From contig OX246739.1 of assembly GCA_945910005.1 (NCBI GenBank), forward strand, positions 73,481,523-73,545,522: a stretch of DNA of 64,000 bases, written 5' to 3'. The stretch is from Isoperla grammatica (taxonomy: Eukaryota > Arthropoda > Insecta > Plecoptera > Perlodidae). This document shows, in pieces, positions 50,901 through 63,109 of this stretch. The translations under genes and the position numbers were made by a program. The notes under the pieces were generated by a model. It saw only the letters and a program-made list of their open reading frames with translations, was not told where the DNA came from and did no database searches. Numbering within the stretch: the stretch's first letter is position 1; the number at the start of each line of letters is the position of its first letter.

Positions 50901-52303
50901 CTGGGGTTTGGACACACTAAATCGGAACGACGCACACTAATTATACTGAGAATTTCAGAATTAGTGCGACAAGTGGGGGGGCTGCGTGAACTTGGCCCCC
51001 CCACCTTTTTTCGTCAATATCTTCTAAACTAAGGTCGCACTAATTCTGGGGTTTGGACACACTAAATCGGAACGGCGCACACTTATTATACTGAGAATTT
51101 CAGAATTAGTGCGAAATGTTGGGGGGGCAGCGTGAATTTGGCCCCCCCACCCTTAAATCGTTAATATCTTCTTAACTAAGGTCGCACTAATTCTGGGGTT
51201 TGGACACACTAAATCGGAAGGACGCACACTAATTATACTGAGAATTTCAGAATTAGTGCGACAAGTGGGGGGGCAGCGTGAACTTGGCCCCCCCACCTTT
51301 TTTCGTCAATATCTTCTAAACTAAGGTCGCACTAATTCTGGGGTTTGGACACACTAAATCGGAACGACGCACACTAATTATACTGAGAATTTCAGAATTA
51401 GTGCGAAATGTTGGGGGGGCAGCGTGAACTTGGCCCCCCCACCCTTAAATCGTTAATATCTTCTAAACTAAGGTCGCACTTATTCTGGGGTTTGGACACA
51501 CTAAATCGGAACGGTGCACACTAATTATACTGAGATTTTCAGAATTAGTGCGACAAGTGGGGGGGCTGCGTGAACATGGCCCCCCCACCTTTTTTCGTCA
51601 ATATCTTCTAAACTAAGGTCGCACTAATTCTGGGGTTTGGACACACTTAATCGGAACGACGCACACTAATTATACTGAGAATTTCAGAATTAGTGCGAAA
51701 TGTTGGGGGGGCAGCGTGAACTTGGCCCCCCCACCCTTAAATCGTTAATATCTTCTAAACTAAGGTCGCACTTATTCTGGGGTTTGGACACACTTAATCG
51801 GAACGGCGCACACTAATTATACTGAGAATTTCAGAATTAGTGCGAAATGTTGGGGGGGCAGCGTGAACTTGGCCCCCCCACCCTTAAATCGTTAATATCT
51901 TCTTAACTAAGGTCGCACTAATTCTGGGGTTTGGACACACTAAATCGGAAGGACGCACACGAATTATACTGAGAATTTCAGAATTAGTGCGACAAGTGGG
52001 GGGGCAGCGTGAACTTGGCCCCCCCACCTTTTTTCGTCAATATCTTCTAAACTAAGGTCGCACTAATTCTGGGGTTTGGACACACTAAATCGGAACGACG
52101 CACACTAATTATACTGAGAATTTCAGAATTAGTGCGAAATGTTGGGGGGGCAGCGTGAACTTGGCCCCCCCACCCTTAAATCGTTAATATCTTCTAAACT
52201 AAGGTCGCACTAATTCTGGGGTTTGGACACACTAAATCGGAACGGTGCACACTAATTATACTGAGAATTTCAGAATTAGTGCGACAAGTGGGGGGGCCAA
52301 GTT
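47908..52303 (-). repeat. Right-arm array: about 30 units of ~146 bp, inverted
   Basis: This is the same unit as the left arm on the opposite strand. The blocks at about 48341-48660 and 49655-49975 are duplicates 1314 bp apart (nine units), marked by the rare GGGGTAGCG and ACTAACTCGG variants. A rare unit with CTTCTTAACTAAGG and GGAAGGACGC occurs near 48980, 51170 and 51900, and once on the left arm near 41225-41290. Arms therefore share rare variants and have expanded unequally. Confidence 0.94.
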
Positions 52304-52312
52304 CACGGACAT

Positions 52313-52321
52313 ACCCACTGA
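52313..52321. repeat. Right 9-bp target-site duplication of the Foldback element
   Basis: ACCCACTGA directly follows the right terminus (…TTCACGGACAT) and matches the left copy without mismatch. Confidence 0.88.
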
Positions 52322-52501
52322 TCCAATTACGCCGGGTTATGCTTGAACGATGTTCTAAGCAACTAATTGTGATGTTTCATTCACTTCTTATAACATGAGA
52401 TTAAAAAATAAAATGATATGACATATTCACAAGAATTAAAAAATAATCCATTGTAACTTATTGTAGGGTCCATATAATTCTAATATTATTAGCCAACGGT
52501 T

Positions 52502-52895
52502 TAGTCACGGTCGCTTAGCCGGTTCCCATACGAACACCGAAGTTAAGCAACCTAGGGCTAGGTCAGGAGGTGGATGGGTGACCACACTCCTCTGAAAAAC
52601 TAGTTACAGTTGGTTAGAGCAGATTGGAGGGTTCGAAAGCTTGTGTAACAGCTTCGTTCTTCTTTTCAACAGTCCAGGTTAGTTGAGGAACCTATATGAC
52701 TGGTCAAAGTTACACCGTCCTTTCGGATGGGACGTAAAGCTGGTGGTCTTCTTCGTACTTTTCGACAGGAGTAGGATACGTGCCGGTTCCAGGCTTCCTC
52801 TCCTCCCATCCCCATTATCATTCATCAATCATCCCTCATTAGGCTAAAGAGGGCATTGTGCCCTACACTGGCCTTAATTACAATAAAAGAAATAT
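52502..52895 (+). mobile_element. Full-length 5S-rRNA-derived SINE
   Basis: The first ~90 bases resemble 5S rRNA. CACCGAAGTTAAGCAAC covers the A-box region and GGTGGATGGGTGACC the C-box region, the internal type-1 RNA polymerase III promoter of 5S genes. The body follows (GTGTAACAGCTTCGTTCTTC, CTTTCGGATGGGACGTAAAG, CTTTTCGACAGGAGTAGG), then CATTATCATTCATCAATCAT. The 3' end is CTACACTGGCCTTAATTACAA plus an A-rich tail. Two 5'-truncated relatives lie on the minus strand at about 1471-1690 and 37451-37765. This is SINE3-type organisation, and the copy lies just outside the Foldback element. Confidence 0.88.
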
Positions 52896-52899
52896 AATA

Positions 52900-53978
52900 A
52901 AATATTATTATTCCTCTAGTGTACAGTTATGATTTGGTGCGTATTTGGAGAAATAAGAATATGATCCAAAATGCTCGAACGCCGCAGTTTTGTGAGGGTA
53001 GAGTGGGGAAGCAGTTTCGTCCTCTTTGAGGCCCAGTTATTACTTATTATCGCACCAGTAGTGAAGTTACGACAACATTTCTCCGCCGTGATGTGTTGTG
53101 TAAAGAGGCAAAGGTGGTACAAAAGTACACAAATTATCGCAGATTTTCACACATGATCTACATTGCTCCAACTGCATTAGTATACAGACTTCACGAACAA
53201 TATCGTTTAATTAACAAACTACACTTATTAATAAGTATCTCAACTTGAAATGTTATCGTATTTATGTTCACAAACTTGGCCATGACAGTTGATGTATATA
53301 CTCCGCTCTGGTCTGCGAGAAGATCAATTTGAATATATTGCTTTTCGTATTTCAATTCTCTCGACTGGTTCTGCCGAGTGAGAGAGTCCATCTCTATTGA
53401 AGTGTGGAGGTGGTTTAAGTTAGTCTTACTCTCTCTGAGTGATGGTTCATTGTCACTCTCTATCAACACCTTCATCATACACACCTTCACGCTATATTCA
53501 AATCAATACAAATGGTCTGGTTCCCAAGCCGCAGCATCATTACAACCCTTGCAGCGGGGAAACGTCTTGTATCATCCCTCTGTTTCAACCCCTATTCTCG
53601 TTCTCTTCAAGATGGTTGTAGTTATGATTGTCTGTGGAAACGTTGCCAAGAACGGAAATAAAATCTTGTGTTCTGGACATGAAAGAAATGAAAGAATTGT
53701 GATTTATTATACGAATAACAACGATCTTACCGATAAAACATAAGATTACTTTTAGAAGAATTGGATGGTGGATTGTCTGAAAATATTTGAGTAGCGATAG
53801 TAAAAGTGGAAGAAGGCTGCACGATTGGTGCGTTCTAAGCAAGAGATAAAATGGTCATTGTCTGAACAATATCACACAAACAGACGTTTATCAAACATGC
53901 GTTACTGCTCATTTGCACAAATGTATTATAAAGGAAAACGTTTACATGATGTTGAAGCAGATGGAATAAAGCTGAGAC
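52900..53978. other. Non-coding stretch
   Basis: Several overlapping short frames on both strands (for example 53191-53490 minus, 53378-53743 plus) cover the same bases. None shows a domain. Confidence 0.5.
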
Positions 53979-54396
53979 CTATATACATCATACATCATCA
54001 TACGTATCATATATCAACCAATATATATCATGCATCATCATATATATCATCCAATATACATCATACATCATCATATATATATATCATCCAATATATATCA
54101 TACATCATCATATATATCATATATCATCCAATATACATCATACATCATAATATATATCATATATCATCCAATACATATCATACATCATCATGTATATCAT
54201 CCAATATACATCATACATCATCATATATATATCATCCAATATATCATACATCATCATACATATCATATATCATCCAATATACATCATACATCATATATAT
54301 ATCATATATCATCCAATACATATCATACATCATCATATATATCATATATCATCCAATACATATCATACATCATCATATATATCATATATTATCCCA
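53979..54396 (+). repeat. AT-rich minisatellite (ATATATCATACATCATC family)
   Basis: Irregular tandem units built from CATCATATATATCATA and TCATCCAATATACATCATA, with higher-order period near 43 bp. The long Ile/His/Tyr/Ser-rich frames here are produced by the repeat and are not proteins. Confidence 0.93.
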
Positions 54397-54399
54397 ACC

Positions 54400-55937
54400 C
54401 ATTAAGACTATGTTTACAAAACCAACCCCTAATTGTTATAAGTAGACCGGGTTTATTTTACTTCGAGAGGTGACGGTTTTTATTTTTAGTGTGTTCTTTT
54501 ATCAAACCTTTAATTTGAACTTCGTTGTAATTGATTTGAAATCCTAGTAGGTAAATAAATGTATACATGAAATATTTATAATTCTGCATGGAAGTGGAGC
54601 AATTTCTTGAGTGCAGATAAGAAAAAAAAAATTCCTAGAATTCTTGTCGTGTCAGAGAATGAAAAACAAAGTTAATTTATGTATTGGTAAGCCGATTATG
54701 ATATGAAACTTTATTCTTTGCCTGTGATTTGTGAAGCACAGCAATAAGAATGCGCAAATCATTCGCGATACCTTGTATCAATATTCCCAATAAACACTCA
54801 ACAATGTGTTATTAAATGATGTTACTGTACCAGTACATTACGGAATATGCATAAATTATGTAAATTCATGTTTTTTTTAATTCATTCCCATCATAAATTC
54901 TATTTTATTATTTGGTTTGTTATATAAGTATAACAAAACACGTTTAAGCAAATTTATTTGATAATTCATAATTTTGTATGATGATTTGAAAATGGTTGAA
55001 GGCGTTTCTACTATATCTGCTACAAATGTAGAACATCACGTCTTTCAATCCCCGTTTTATAATTGTGTTCATAGTATAACGTAGAGACAATGATGTACGT
55101 CAACGAGATACACAATAAACCGTCTGATTTCTTCCACTGAATTCATATTACATATTCGCTCCTTGAGTAGACAATGAATACGAATCTATTTCTCAAATAC
55201 TCTTATATCATTCCAGCTAATTTATCTATCTTTGCTATCACAATCTCCAATATTCTGTGTAGAAAGATCCTTGACTTTCAAAATATAAATTTCTTCAATA
55301 TTACTTCGTTTGCTCGGCTGCAAAATGGCGCCGGCACCCTAACGAGTTCTTTGTCATGTCTTATCAGCAACACGAATACATGTAACTCTTCTTCTCAATC
55401 ATATCCTTATTGTCAACAATTGTTCAGGCAGTCTAGGCGAGGAGTTCTTATTAGCTATTGTCGTGAAACTCAGCTATACGCTCATGTACAGAACTAACGC
55501 TGAATATTGAGACAGTCGAGGTAATGAAATATAAACGCGCTTTTGTCTCACTGTGTTCTAGAAAAGACGAAAGCATAATATCATTTTGTAATATTGTTTG
55601 AGAAACTGGTGATATTTTGTTAATTGTATTTTCTTAGCAGAATTCAGAAGTGAGATTCAATGACGTTAACATTCGCATAAGTTTTCTTTATTGTTTAAAG
55701 CTGTTCTATATCGGGTTTACTAACTGGCCACTTTCCGCCCACTTTACCTATAGATTAAGGACCTATGCTCGTTGCATACACAAACAGTTAGCACAGGGTT
55801 GCAGCTGGGGTGAATAGTAGATTAATGTTAGTGAATATCACATCTACATAGGTAGCTATTGCAATGTTGGCCCCTTTGCTGCAGGACTTGACTTGCATGA
55901 CTGCTATTCAAAAAGCATTTATCTTTTGTACTTTTTG
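54400..55937. other. AT-rich non-coding DNA
   Basis: The 107-codon frame at 55174-55497 is Ser/Ile/Asn-rich with no recognised family. Confidence 0.5.
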
Positions 55938-56085
55938 AGACATATTATTAGGGGGTTGACAATATGTGCCAACAATATTCAAAAAACTTTCAATCATATT
56001 CAATCATTCAATCACATTGAGACATTATTAGATGGATGACAATGTGCTAGCAATATTCAAAGAACTTTCAATCATATACGTCGCC
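55938..56085 (+). repeat. Two-copy duplication, ~85 bp
   Basis: GACATATTATTAGGGGGTTG...CAATATTCAAAAAACTTTCA and GACATTATTAGATGGATGAC...CAATATTCAAAGAACTTTCA are diverged tandem copies. Confidence 0.78.
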
Positions 56086-56728
56086 TTTTTATCTTACAGC
56101 TTTCGAATCTATGTAAACAACACAATAATTAAGCGCTCAGTAGTTATTTCTGTATTAATTAAACAGCATGAGAAGAAATGGAAATGGATTACATTGAGAG
56201 TCAAGCACATCCTTGATTATAGTTAAGACTGTTACGACTGTGAGTTTGTGAAGTGATTTACAAAATAAACAATTAAAACACAGTTTATTACGAAACATAA
56301 CATTATATATTGGCGTATGTTTACTTAAAACGAATCATCTTTGAATATAATTTGTATTCGAGAAGCAACAAAATAACTTCCTCTTCTACCTTGTTTGTGA
56401 AATCCAAGGAATTATTATCCTGAAATCTTGACTGAGATGTTTCCTCCAGAACAGCGTAAGGTATTCTAATCTCACATCAATTCTGCTTAATGGGAATGGT
56501 AATTCTGTAGCTATGAGAAGTAGATAAGGTTTACATTAGATACGGTTGCCTCAGGCAGATGATGTTCCGCCACGATAATATATTCATCCCCATTTTGCTC
56601 GCCAGGTTTAAAGACGAGACGAGCGCATTCAAAACTTGAAATTAATCTCCGTTTAACAGCGTATTACGTTTAGTGAACTTGGACTGTCAAAACGCTCGTG
56701 CTGCACTCCGACGTAAGATAAGCCTGGT

Positions 56729-56837
56729 CGCCGAACATACCCGAGGCCGGGCGCCGAACATACCCGAGGCCGGGCGCCGAACATACCCGAGGCCGGGCTC
56801 CGAACATATCCGAGGCCGGGCGCCGAACATACCCGGG
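56729..56837 (+). repeat. Minisatellite, 23-bp GC-rich unit
   Basis: GCCGAACATACCCGAGGCCG units repeat almost five times with few changes. GC content is far above that of the flanks. Because 23 is not a multiple of three, the apparent peptide repeat cycles through all frames. Confidence 0.9.
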
Positions 56838-58498
56838 CCGAGTATCAAAGCTGAGTCAAATACAGCTTACGTTTGACAAGTCGATAGGGGATAGAAATCA
56901 CGGGATGGATCGAGGATTGTTATTTTCTTCTCAGGGGATGAAGTTCATGGAGTTCAGTTCAGTCAGTTGAGTATGCTATTGTAGAAGGATTGGGGTCACG
57001 TGGTTAAGTTTAACTATACATGCACCTGAAGTTAGTGGAAGATCACCCATAGTTATTTATCCACTTTAATTTGCTTGCATAAAGTTTACAGTCTCAATAA
57101 GTAATTTAATGAGATTGAAGCTTGGACTACCAATTGCAATTAGTCCGTACAAGCAACGTTCATCATCTCATACGATTAAATTTCGAGTGGAAATATATTT
57201 GCTAAAAAATAATAGACCGTATATAGGCCTACTATCTTTTTAAATATTTGGTTAATTGTTTCATTATATATGTGTGTTAAATGTGTTAAATGTATTAAAT
57301 GTATTAAATAATATGCTGTGGTCGGCGAGGAAACCTATCTTTTAAGCCAATAACATGAAACATGAAATCTTTCTGTCTGTCTAGTGTATATACATATTTT
57401 ATCATGCACTTCTTGAACGCTGAGTATTTAATGTGTTAAAAACGATACACGTTAAACTTTTATAAAACTAAGCCCTCAGAAAACGTTTTATGAAATAATT
57501 TGTTAATTACATTGCAGATCATTTCACCTAGGTTGACGCAACTGTGCACACGAAACAATGATATATGTTAAAGCCTTAAGGTATTATTATTAATGTAGAC
57601 AAATAATCGGTAGTAGGCTTATGATGACACCATTAATAAGGTAACAATGTGAACAGCTTTACCTGTTTAACACACATTAATCTTCGTGTAACGTATATAA
57701 TAATACAAGTGTGTTAATTGTGTGAGTGGAGTTAGAGAGCTTATTCGGTCTATACTATTCTGCTTGTTCGGTGTAGATGTTGATAATTACAAGCTCGGTT
57801 CACTTTACGCAACCAACCATCAACCATCAATAACAACCATCTCATACGACCCCGGTTGCGTTACGCGGTCACCGCAATGAAACGCAACCGAGACATAACG
57901 AAAACGAATAAAAAGAATAAATAAAATAACAATTTAAACGAACTCTTACAAGTTTTTACAAGTTGCACAGAAGATTTGCCATTGTCCAATTAGTTACTTA
58001 CGTCTTTGTATCTATACGGAAAAGTTTTTCACTTAAGGTTTTATTCTAGTGAAACTTGTAATGGGAGCTCTTAACTGGGCGCAACTTGAAATTTCACTCA
58101 TATAATTTTCCATCTTTAATAATTAATGTTTGCGCAAAAGAAGCCAACATTCAAGCGTTACATGGTTCTTGCCAAGATAGGAAATAACACATAACAGCAG
58201 CGAGCTACTTTGCCTGCACAATTAGCATTAGGCTGGAATGTAGCGTAATTGTACTGCTGTATAGGGTTTCAAGGCTGGGGCTATTTCTTGCTTCCATACG
58301 CTGGAACAACATGTTACATTGACCGTTCTGTGAAACATTATTATATTTATGACAGTCGGCTACATATTTGTCTGAGAATAGCTTGTTTTCTTCATGGCAG
58401 CTACCCCATTCACTACCCCATAGGATACCCCATCCACAGAGAAAACCAGGCTAGTCTAAGACGTAATATTGTGAAGTGGGCCGGCAAAATACCGGGTC
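56838..58498. other. AT-rich non-coding DNA
   Basis: Nothing beyond the short tandem repeat at 57268. Confidence 0.55.
57268..57312 (+). repeat. Short 10-bp tandem repeat
   Basis: GTGTTAAAT(GTGTTAAAT/GTATTAAAT) repeats about four times. Confidence 0.75.
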
Positions 58499-58838
58499 TT
58501 TACAGGGAAGGATATCTCTACGTCAAACACCGCACAACATTTTCATTTTGAAGTTATCTCACGAATGGACTTCGAAATCGAAAATCTGAATCAACAGCAC
58601 ACTGTGTTTTGGTAAGCCCTGCATACTGAATGCTCTTAATTGTCTCTTACATTATAACCAGTATGGTTTTTTTATTTATAATTATTTTAGTTACTAATTA
58701 TATCGATTTAATAATAAAAATATATACGCAAAACACAGTGCGCTGTTGACTCATATTTTCGATTTTGTGTTGCAATCTTGAGATACAATTAAAAAATTAA
58801 AATGTTCTGCGGTTTTTGTCGTAGAGGTACCCTTCCCT
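58499..58838. mobile_element. TTAA-type MITE (family T), copy 3
   Basis: Starts near CAGGGAAGGATATCTCTACG and ends GTCGTAGAGGTACCCTTCCC. The inverted arms contain CACCGCACAACATTTTC, GTGTTTTGGTAAGCCCTGC and CATTATAACCAGTATGG. The TTAA flanks have decayed. Confidence 0.78.
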
Positions 58839-58840
58839 AA

Positions 58841-60640
58841 CGTCGGACGTTGGTCAATTATTGTAGTCGATATTTAAAATACTTCTTAAAATAATTCTGG
58901 AAGAAGTTTGCTTCTGGAATCAAATATCAATTTAATTGTGTACCCAACCAGCACATAAAACGAAGCGAGCACGTACTTGTGTGTTTAAAAGTTAAATTCT
59001 CGAATAAACTGCTTGTGGGATTTGAGAGAAAGTAGTTTCCAAAGATGCAGAGGGCTCCAGAGACGAGAATAGACAAACTTTTCAGCGAGAAACTGCCTAG
59101 AGCGAAAATTCATAGCATCGATCAATGTAAAGGTTGCAGATTTATTTACTCCCTCTATTCGGGGTTGAGTGTTCTCTTGTTGTAAGGGGATGCAATGTCC
59201 CGTGTGGAACAGCTGCTGCCTTCACATACTGAACACGAGGGTGAAGTAAATTATACCTCTCATTAGGTAACTCTATTGGAGGGAACTATTACAATTGTAA
59301 ACAGAACTATTACCCAGACCGCGAAATGAACCCAGGTCTCCTAATAACTGAGAGGGCTTCTTAATAACTAGATCATCAGGCTTAAAACAGGTGTTTTGTG
59401 ATAAACCACCCCCAACAGTTAGAATAAAATAAATATTTATGTATGTATTGACCACTCGGTCAGTTAAAGATCTGATATTACACTGTTTAGTTTGCTTCTT
59501 TGCTATGACGGCAAAGAATCATTCCAACTCTAGAGTGACTATTTGTCATTGGCTCATTACAGCTATAACCATAAAATGTATGAATTTGAAACAAAAAACA
59601 GTAATGCAAGGATTTTGTGATACATTTTAATTTCGACAAGTTATGTATAAAAATATATTTGTATTGTGTTATAGTGAGGGACTAATATTACATATTATAT
59701 TACTAATGTTTAATCAATGAATTCAAATAGAATCACAGCAAAGATTTTGATGCACTACAAATTAACAAATCTATTTTAAAACATGTTTTAATGTCCCGAA
59801 TTGAGTTTAATAAATTGACTTCCAAAAGTGTTTTCATTCTAAATACACTCGATACATTCGGCTCAAGGAAACATGAAAATCATTCTCGAATGCTTCTCTA
59901 CTATCGCCCATTCCTCAACTCACCAGGAAACAGGACCACCATTACCATATTTCATCGGCACAAACCATTTCTTACCACAAAGCGTTTTAAATCCATCCAC
60001 GCCCACTTAAAAACATTCACAGCCTTCTTTATGCAAATCGCTCTTCAAGGTTATTAATTATGTCCATTCACGAGTCCCAGTGTGTGTCCATTGCACGACC
60101 ACCCCACCTGGCATTCTCTCCCCCCCCCCCCCCCCCCCCCCCGCTGCCGCTTCCTCAGGGGTCTTACAATCCAAATGCTCTTTTCCCGAGCTTCCTGCAA
60201 TTAATTCTCGTTCTTGAGATAAAATGCCCGTCTGCTTCCACAGCACTCTCTCTTTTTACCATAGTTTCCCTTTAAGCTCTTTGGAAAATTCCAGCCGGAT
60301 TGTGTCTGCACTTAGTGCACACCGAGTATATTATAGAGAATAGTGTTAATCTGCGTCTTTAATGTGTTCGATACGTATAGTGTTGCCATTAACATTGACC
60401 CAGTTCACATCGAACCAACCACCAAAGACACTTTTATAAGCAATAAACATCGTTTGCCTCACTGCGATAAAATATCGGAGTGCCGACTGAAGGCAACATT
60501 AAACACGTTGATACCGCTTTATGTATTATTATATATCACACATATCAACGCGATATTCCAAGCAGAGAAATGTGGGTTTTTCCATAAATCGTGCACATGC
60601 AGCTTGGAGACCATTTCAAAAACTATCTAGGACCCTTTAT
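58841..60640. other. Non-coding stretch
   Basis: Contains the C23 run. Short frames (59791-60057, 60343-60630) have no domain. Confidence 0.5.
60120..60142 (+). repeat. C23 homopolymer
   Basis: An uninterrupted C-run with no coding significance. Confidence 0.9.
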
Positions 60641-60649
60641 ATGTCTCGT

Positions 60650-60986
60650 TACAGTCCTCTTACCGCAGAAAATTCCCATTTTTTAATCATATCTCAAGAT
60701 TGAAACACAAAACCGAAAATCTGAGAAATCATAGCGCTGTGGTTTAGTAAACCCTTCAGACTGAATGATAAATGTATCTAACATTATAATCAGCATGACT
60801 GTGATACTTATTTGCCGTAGTAATTTAAGGAAATAAGTATCACCGTCATACTGATTATAATGGTAAAGACACTTATCATTTAGTGTGTAGGGCTTACCAA
60901 ACCACAGCGCTATGATTTCTCAGATTTTCGAATAATTAAAACATGAAACTTTTCTGCGGTTTTTGACGTAGAGGTATCCTTCGCTC
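60650..60986. mobile_element. TTAA MITE (family T), copy 4, left end eroded
   Basis: The right end GGTATCCTTCGCTC is followed by TTAA (60987-60990). The left end has lost the GAAGGATACC motif but keeps CCGCAGAAAATTC, ATATCTCAAGATTG and GCGCTGTGGTTTAGTAA. The centre is a strong hairpin: ATACTTATTT...AAATAAGTAT inside CATTATAATCAGCATGACTG and its inverse. Confidence 0.75.
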
Positions 60987-60990
60987 TTAA

Positions 60991-62006
60991 TCATCATCAA
61001 CATCCAAACAACAAATAAATATGTGTTCAAATGTTACATCAGGGTTTATTGATGTATACAAGATCATCATTTACTAATCTTGATTTTATGTCTATAATTA
61101 TTGTTGTGCATACCGTAATGGTAATCATACAAAGGGTCCTAGATCTGTTTTTGAACTAGCCTCAAAGTGCGTTGCTTGGGGCGTCCGGGTAACTATGGTG
61201 TCTAACTAGTGTGGCTAACATGTTAGAACAATGGAGATAAAACAAAAGATTAATCGTAACAAGTAGGTTTGTAATGAAAAGGATGAATGCGTAGGTGATC
61301 ATGAATAAACCCAGTTTATAATGAAAATGAACTAGATTACGATATATACATGTTTGTTGTATTGTAACTAATGTGATGTACAATACTTGGTTGAACAGGT
61401 TTACGTTAATTGAGGAATTAACATGAAATTAATTGCATAATAATACAAGACGCTTTCTTTGAAATGCTTGAATAGAGACTTTGCCTCAAATGGACAATTA
61501 TTGAAATGACACAAGTCTAAGTTTCTGTAACTCATGCATCAGTGTAGCCTAGATAAGAATATTACTGAAACACGTGAACTGTAAAGACGATAAAATAAAC
61601 TTTAAAATTCATGCACAACATACTGACATTATAATATATTTGTCAGATGGAGTATTGTTGCTCTTTTGTGGACTTGAGTGCGTCGTGCATAGCAAACTAG
61701 AATACACTCTTTTCATAGCATTTACGGTTCGATATCGACACACAAGTTGAAACGAGCTCTCTCGTTGAGTACGTTACGTTCATACTACTTAAATCAACTT
61801 GTTTGTAGATCAGACAAATGAAGCGCGCATTACGCTTGAACGACTCAGCTTCAGTGATGAACGAGTTCTACTCCAGATAATGTGGGGGTGTCTAAGCTGG
61901 CTTCTTCATGATAGCAGCCAATAAACACGGCCAAACGTCTACCTGACAAGACAACGCCCATATAATTAACAATAGAGATGACTTAATAACACACAATCCA
62001 CATTTG
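60991..62006. other. AT-rich non-coding DNA
   Basis: No exon, RNA gene or repeat recognised; the 73-codon minus-strand frame at 61162-61383 has no domain. Confidence 0.5.
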
Positions 62007-62073
62007 CACGTGATTAAATTTCAATAATTGAAAATTAATCACGTGCTCACGAAAGTAATTATTACTTTCGTGA
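62007..62073. repeat. Two adjacent palindromes
   Basis: CACGTGATTAA...TTAATCACGTG (62007-62045) is followed one base later by TCACGAAAGTAA-TTA-TTACTTTCGTGA (62047-62073), a perfect 12-bp stem. No gene is near enough to judge a role. It may be a short hairpin transposon or a structural element. Confidence 0.75.
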
Positions 62074-63105
62074 ACAAGCCAATCAGAATATTTTTAGGGT
62101 GTATTTTTTATTCAAAATTCGTACACATTACTTACACTGAGACTTCTCAATTAGCAGTAATTCGTAAAAAAGAGAAATAACAAGCAGCTGGCATTTTTTG
62201 AGAAACAACCTCCTTTAACGTGCTCAATAATAACAATGGATGATTGAAGATATCTCAATTTTTTTTTATATATATCTGCTCCCTGCTTCCAACAATGAAG
62301 TCGGGTAGGGGATAGGAAATTAATCCCATCATAATTCTGGCCCCTAGGTACATCGAAGCCGGTTGGCCATGCCTGACGCTCAATATTTATTTGAAATCAC
62401 TTTGCATGCTTTACCTGACACGAATTGAATGATTCGTTTTCTCAATATGATTGGATTCCGTGTCCTAATGATTTCTTACTGCGGCCTTAATAAAATGTGA
62501 TAAAAATCGAAGTCACTCACGTTTATTACGAACAAACAATTTGCTGCAGCTTTGTTATCACCGCATTATGACTTCAATATTATTTCCCAATCATGCTAAT
62601 ACCTATGTTCCTATTCTTTAGTGGACGGACTTTTTTATTTATCAAAAAACTGTCGCCGGGAGGAGAAATATATTTTACATAGTCGACTCTTAGTTGTTGT
62701 TTCCATTGCTCGAATGAGTTACGAAGCGCTACACGTGGCACGACCATGCACTAATGGCATCCCTGAGTGAACATACAGATGTTAACGGGGGGTTTTAAAA
62801 CCGCCCTCCAAATATTTAAAAAGTGTTTTTGATTTGGATTTATATCAGCTACACAATGCGTCTAAAAAGTTTTAAAATATATATATTTATTATTTTTATG
62901 ATCGTTTTTTTCTTTGGTAATTTTTAATTCCTAAATTACAAATAAAATAACGATCGTAACGATAATAAACTTGGAATGTTATTAAATCCATTGTTGGCTG
63001 ATACAGAACCAAAGACAGGATCAGAAACACTTTTTCAATATTTGGAAGCGTTCTCATGATATAATGAAAACCATTAATTTTGGGCGGTTTTAGTACCCAT
63101 TCACC
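62074..63105. other. AT-rich non-coding DNA
   Basis: Nothing recognised between the twin palindromes and the last family T copy. Confidence 0.5.
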
Positions 63106-63109
63106 TTAA

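Larger units (their letters stand above)
40875..52312. mobile_element. Foldback-type (MULE-NOF-like) transposon with giant tandem-repeat inverted arms
   Basis: The element starts ATGTCCGTGAACTTGG and ends with its exact reverse complement. The left arm runs 40875-44750 and the right arm 46976-52312. The outer part of each arm is a tandem array of a ~146-bp unit: about 20 units on the left and 30 on the right, in opposite orientation. The inner parts (about 43815-44750 and 46976-47915) are unique sequence and near-identical inverted copies. The 9-bp target duplication and array-built arms are hallmarks of Drosophila FB elements and of the Mutator-like group to which FB/NOF belongs. No intact transposase is present, so the copy is probably non-autonomous. 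The superfamily is inferred from structure only. Confidence 0.85.

Noticed and set aside
52502..52600. Genuine 5S rRNA gene
   Set aside because: Only the central 5S-like part is present, and it runs into a SINE body with a conserved 3' tail found elsewhere without the 5S part.
53825..54473. Overlapping long + strand frames of up to 206 codons
   Set aside because: Mostly the AT-rich minisatellite read in several frames, giving Ile/His/Tyr/Ser strings without a domain.
56673..56876. Peptide with a repeating NIPEAGRRTYPRPGSEHIRG pattern
   Set aside because: The 23-bp DNA unit is not a multiple of three, so the peptide is the minisatellite cycling through frames.
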